DNA of 64,000 nt. Origin: CAIVAT01 sp037133475 (GTDB lineage Bacteria; Bacteroidota; Bacteroidia; Bacteroidales; FEN-979). Within the stretch, counting starts at the first letter, position 1; every line of letters starts with the position of its first letter. This document shows positions 60,847 through 64,000 of this stretch, piece after piece. The notes beneath the pieces are model-generated. The model searched no databases, was not told where the DNA came from, and saw only the letters and a program-made list of their open reading frames with translations. The translations under genes and the position numbers were made by a program. The DNA is taken from NCBI GenBank assembly GCA_037133475.1, contig JBAXOB010000007.1, positions 61,844 through 125,843 of the forward strand, read 5' to 3'.

Positions 60847-62571
60847 TCACGGTTTTACGATAAGGAACATGACCGTTTGTTCTGCAGGGTCGCTGGTCAT
60901 GAGTGTCCTGAAATGGTGCCTGTTTTTATCTTCGTAATTCAGCTCCGGGATGTTGTTGAAAAGATTGTCTTTTACGGGAAAGAAGACCGGCAGGTACCGG
61001 GCCCTGTTCCTGAAATTGCCGAGGATCTCCCTGTTCGCCTTCCACCCCCGCCTGATGCTGATGATATCAGGGGTCAGCAGCGTGTCGGAGGCGAGGTTGT
61101 TGCCTACAAATCCTACAATCACCTTTGCCTTCAGGTAATACATAAAGGAGGTTTCCTCGTAGTTTGTGGCAATGACAAGCTTTGAAGGGTCTTTGTAAAG
61201 CTGCCGTATCCGGGGGATCATCACATCGAGCGGACCCTGGTAGACGCTGAAAAGACTGCCATAGTAGGCGATAATGTCATGCCGGTTGTTATAGAGGGGA
61301 ATCATGCAGCAATAAATGATCATCACTTGTATCAGCCTCCTGACCTGTTTCCGCAGGGCATCAACCTCCTCCTTCAGGAAGATGCATACACTGGTGGCAT
61401 CAGCAAGGAACATCAGTGAAATCAAGGGCATCAGCGGGAAAAGGTACCTGGTGAACACATAGTTCGGGATCGCGGCAATCATCAGCATGTAAACGACGAC
61501 AAAGGTCCCGGTAAACAGCGACAGGTCCAGGTTGATCACCTGGCGGCGGTTAAGTTTTCCCGTATGCATCCATGCCAGGCAAAGGTGGATGACCTTCATG
61601 ACCAGTGCCGCCCAAAGCATGTCCCTGGCCGACAGGTCGCGCCACACGACCGCCAGGTTATTAAGATAGACCCCGGTGTCGTATTGGTTGTAAAGCGCAA
61701 TCTGACCTGCAATCCGGAATGAATCAAAGAACTTCAGCAAGGGGATGACACAAGCCAGCGCCAGGATCAGCGGAATCAGCGGCTTCAGCACCCTGACGAC
61801 CGTTATCACAGTATTTCCCTTCCAACCGGGGTTTGTCGCAAATTCCCTGGTGAGCAGGAAAATATCAAAAATGAAGCAGGTTACCAGGCAGATAAAAAAG
61901 GCGGGGGAGAAAAACAGGAAGAGCGCGGTCAGGATCACCGGGAGGGCCAACAGGTAAACCCCGTAACGCATCCTGTCCAGGATCCTGCAGCGTATATAGA
62001 GAACTGTAAGGCATCCCTCCAGCAACAGTGCGGGTGAATAATAACGTGCTTCGCGGATGTGGAGCAGGAAGGGTACCGACAGCAGCATCAAAAGAAGAAG
62101 AACTGCAAAAATCCTGAATTTGATGACTGTTCCGGGAAAAACCATGGTGATGCTCCACGCCAGCAGCAGCAGTCCTGCCAGCCCGGCAGCCAGGAAAGCA
62201 AGCCTGATAAGGAAGGTTTTGTCGTACAGGTCGCCAACCCCCTCAGCCAGTTTCACCGGGATGGCGGCAAAATAATACATTCCCCAGTTTGCCCCGCCAA
62301 TATAGGCATCGGTGCGCGGGTCGGTTCCCAGCGTCTTGTCGGGGTGGTCGAGATCATACAGTACATTCTGCCCGTCATGAACCTTCGGGTAGCCATACTG
62401 TAAAACCCTTTCGGCCCCCACCACGGTCATCCCCTCGTCGGCCCAGAAGAGGGGATGCGACAGCCTGCCAACCAGCACCAAAACCAGGAGCAACAGCAGG
62501 GCCGAACCAGTAAAAAGGAGGAAAATATTTTTATTGGCCGGTTTTTGGCTACCGGTCCATGCTGGTGTCAT
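60847..62571 (-). CDS. GT39-like membrane glycosyltransferase (GT-C)
   Basis: A 574-residue protein with about ten to twelve membrane segments. The first outer loop has the acidic pair in FWADEGMTVVGAERV, as expected for GT39 and other GT-C enzymes that take sugar from polyprenyl phosphate. The C-terminal 120 residues are soluble and contain VIATNYEETSFMYYL. Acceptor unknown; a role in surface glycan or protein glycosylation is inferred. Convergent with the kinase gene. Confidence 0.82.
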   Translation of the reverse strand: MTPAWTGSQKPANKNIFLLFTGSALLLLLVLVLVGRLSHPLFWADEGMTVVGAERVLQYGYPKVHDGQNVLYDLDHPDKTLGTDPRTDAYIGGANWGMYYFAAIPVKLAEGVGDLYDKTFLIRLAFLAAGLAGLLLLAWSITMVFPGTVIKFRIFAVLLLLMLLSVPFLLHIREARYYSPALLLEGCLTVLYIRCRILDRMRYGVYLLALPVILTALFLFFSPAFFICLVTCFIFDIFLLTREFATNPGWKGNTVITVVRVLKPLIPLILALACVIPLLKFFDSFRIAGQIALYNQYDTGVYLNNLAVVWRDLSARDMLWAALVMKVIHLCLAWMHTGKLNRRQVINLDLSLFTGTFVVVYMLMIAAIPNYVFTRYLFPLMPLISLMFLADATSVCIFLKEEVDALRKQVRRLIQVMIIYCCMIPLYNNRHDIIAYYGSLFSVYQGPLDVMIPRIRQLYKDPSKLVIATNYEETSFMYYLKAKVIVGFVGNNLASDTLLTPDIISIRRGWKANREILGNFRNRARYLPVFFPVKDNLFNNIPELNYEDKNRHHFRTLMTSDPAEQTVMFLIVKP

Positions 62572-62781
62572 AGAGTCTGGATATCATGATAATTTCCTGT
62601 GATGGCAAAACTAACAAATAATGGTGCATCTCCATAAAAAGGCGGGAAAAACTCATCAAACCGAAATTACAATAATATGGCAGTGCATGTGGATCGTGCG
62701 GCCAAAACTGACCGAAATTAATTCCATTTCCTTGCCTGGGACAACCCTTCCGGAAAGACACAATCATTTCAACGCTTTTTC

Positions 62782-62968
62782 ATGGCCCGTGGAATCTATA
62801 CCGTGTTTCTGCTGATCCCCTCCAACACCTTTATGACCTTTGCCTGGTATGGAGATTTAAAATTCAGGGAGATGTACTGATTTTAAAACGGAAACCCTGC
62901 GGCTGAACCTGTTTATCGGATTTTTCTTCTTAATTTTAGCGGTATATTTTTTCTTCAAAAAACTGGCC
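62782..62968 (+). pseudogene. Remnant of a DUF486 (DMT-type) membrane protein gene
   Basis: The ATG at 62782 begins a 32-residue frame with NTFMTFAWYGDLKFREMY, matching the start of DUF486 proteins, then stops (TGA at 62878). Immediately after, in another frame, TLRLNLFIGFFFLILAVYFF and FKK match the C-terminus of the same family. About 60-70 middle residues are missing, so an internal deletion with frameshift is likely. The C-terminal piece runs in frame, without a stop, into the CoA-binding gene at 62969. Confidence 0.75.
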
Positions 62969-63424
62969 ATGAAAGCAACAAAAGCATCGATCGATGCATT
63001 TCTTTCCTCACGCAAGGTAGCGATAGCAGGGGTATCAAGGGATCCCAGGAAATTCGGCTACCAGGTTTTCAAACAGCTGAAGGAAAAGGGCTACGAGGTG
63101 TTCCCCGTCAACCCCTCCGCCGACTTTATCGAAGGAACCCCCTGCTTTCGCAGTGTGGCCTCCCTCCCGCTCAATGTGCATAACCTGGTCATCATCACCC
63201 GGAAAACGCAAACCCGTGATATTGTGGCCGAGGCTATTGCCAAGGGAATCGACAGCATCTGGATCCAGCAGATGTCGGATACTCCCGAAGCCATTGAACT
63301 GACGGCAGCCAAACCCGTGAACCTCATTACGCGGGAGTGCATCCTGATGCATACCGAACCGGTGACGGGATTCCATAAATTTCACCGCAGCCTGAAACGG
63401 CTGTTTGGCGCAATGCCCAGGTAA
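62969..63424 (+). CDS. CoA-binding domain protein
   Basis: A 151-residue protein covering one CoA_binding_2 Rossmann domain: VAIAGVSRDPRKFGYQVF near the N-terminus, YEVFPVNPSADFIEG, and LVIITRKTQTRDIVAEA. Stand-alone members are common; function is unknown, possibly a nucleotide or CoA sensor. The ATG at 62969 gives the usual N-terminus, but the frame continues upstream through the C-terminal remnant of DUF486. Confidence 0.9.
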   Translation: MKATKASIDAFLSSRKVAIAGVSRDPRKFGYQVFKQLKEKGYEVFPVNPSADFIEGTPCFRSVASLPLNVHNLVIITRKTQTRDIVAEAIAKGIDSIWIQQMSDTPEAIELTAAKPVNLITRECILMHTEPVTGFHKFHRSLKRLFGAMPR

Positions 63425-63447
63425 CAGATTCCCGTAATTTTAAGATT

Positions 63448-64000
63448 TCACGCCGTTTGCGCCTGTCCGTTGACCCGGTGACTGAGATAATACCCCAGGG
63501 TGACAAATAAAAAGAGCAGCAGTCCGGCCACACAGATCCCCGAACACACCAGGAAGGCGGCAGCCATGGAGAAGTACTGCGCGATAACCCCTACCAGCAC
63601 CATCCCGAGCCCCATGCCGATATCCACGGCGATAAACAGCGTGGAGCTGGCCGCCCCCCTGCGCGAGGCGGGCACCATGTTGTTGGTCATGGTTTGAAAG
63701 GTGGGAAATACCACCCCGTTTCCGAATCCCAAAATCACGGCGGCGGTATAGAACCCCGCCTGGTTTTGCCAAAGGGCCAGCAGCGGGAAGCCTACAATCA
63801 GCAGGGAGATGCAGAGGGTGATGATCCTGCGGGGGCCGTTCCTGTCGAGCGCCTTGCCCGAGGTAAAGCGCGAGCTTATGATCCCCAGCGCATAGATCAG
63901 GAAGAAGCCCGAGGGATTCCTGATGCCGATCTCATGGCCGTATAAGGCCACAAAGGAGATCAGCCCGCCGTAGGTAAGCATGATCACCAGCACATTGAGC
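63448..64000 (-). CDS. MFS transporter, 5' end outside window
   Basis: The frame is still open at the window edge, so the N-terminal part is missing. The visible 184 residues contain about six membrane segments of the C-terminal MFS half, including the loop GKALDRNGPRRII, equivalent to the MFS motif A between segments, and GNGVVFPTFQTMTNNMVP. The pattern resembles sugar or drug exporters; the substrate cannot be given. Confidence 0.88.
   Translation of the reverse strand, partial: LNVLVIMLTYGGLISFVALYGHEIGIRNPSGFFLIYALGIISSRFTSGKALDRNGPRRIITLCISLLIVGFPLLALWQNQAGFYTAAVILGFGNGVVFPTFQTMTNNMVPASRRGAASSTLFIAVDIGMGLGMVLVGVIAQYFSMAAAFLVCSGICVAGLLLFLFVTLGYYLSHRVNGQAQTA

Noticed and set aside
1..64000. 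Prophage, insertion sequences, integrases, toxin-antitoxin or CRISPR systems
   Set aside because: Looked for and not seen: no transposase, integrase, phage structural, Cas or toxin families among the readable genes, and no regular spaced repeats.

Overview
The window looks like chromosome from a Bacteroidetes bacterium, most likely of the Bacteroidales or a related anaerobic or microaerobic lineage. The evidence is a type IX secretion type-B sorting domain on a large surface protein; the gene order nadK - DUF6089 - uppS - bamA - ompH - ompH; a DUF2723 membrane protein; the trio relA/spoT - fur-like - purA; an absence of Shine-Dalgarno sequences; and many upstream regions carrying the Bacteroidetes -7 box TAnnTTTG. 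It is mostly core genome. I saw no phage, insertion sequence, CRISPR array or integrase.

Layout. 1-4.4 kb: a cut GH13 amylase-like gene, then an M28 peptidase and a GH109-like oxidoreductase (minus strand). 4.5-16.1 kb: the outer-membrane biogenesis block (two Skp/OmpH chaperones, BamA, UppS, DUF6089, NAD kinase, a second Omp85-type protein), a CBS protein with RsgA, a PrsW-like membrane protein and DprA. 16.5-22.9 kb: a glycosyltransferase, Lgt, a DUF2723 glycosyltransferase-like protein, tRNA-Gln(TTG), GtrA and DUF6804. 23.0-30.7 kb: an accessory sulfur/redox block (rhodanese, DUF6132, DUF302, LysR, YeiH-type exporter, SQR-like flavoprotein, an unlisted 53-residue protein, hotdog thioesterase, DUF134 zinc-ribbon regulator, NifX-like protein, methyltransferase, membrane thioredoxin). 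32.1-37.6 kb: a three-gene heavy-metal RND efflux operon. 37.8-42.7 kb: rimP-nusA-infB. 42.7-46.7 kb: purA, fur-like and relA/spoT. 46.9-49.5 kb: a T9SS cargo protein. 49.6-64 kb: lepA, an outer-membrane protein, a RecD-like helicase, an ABC permease, upp, a FemAB-like protein, a polysaccharide deacetylase-like protein, dnaX, a PfkB kinase, a GT-C membrane protein, a decayed DUF486 gene joined to a CoA-binding protein, and a cut MFS transporter.

The most interesting parts are regulatory and accessory. Two strong palindromes lie in the sulfur/redox block: TATAACC-AAA-GGTTATA across the lysR stop codon, and an 18-bp perfect palindrome centred on CATATG before the thioesterase-DUF134-NifX genes. 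The SQR-like gene is followed by a 53-residue basic aromatic protein. The rimP leader carries a terminator-like hairpin. Six tandem ATTCnnn heptamers abut the tRNA gene. A DUF486 gene survives only as its two ends. All functions are inferred by reading motifs and family resemblance; no search was run.
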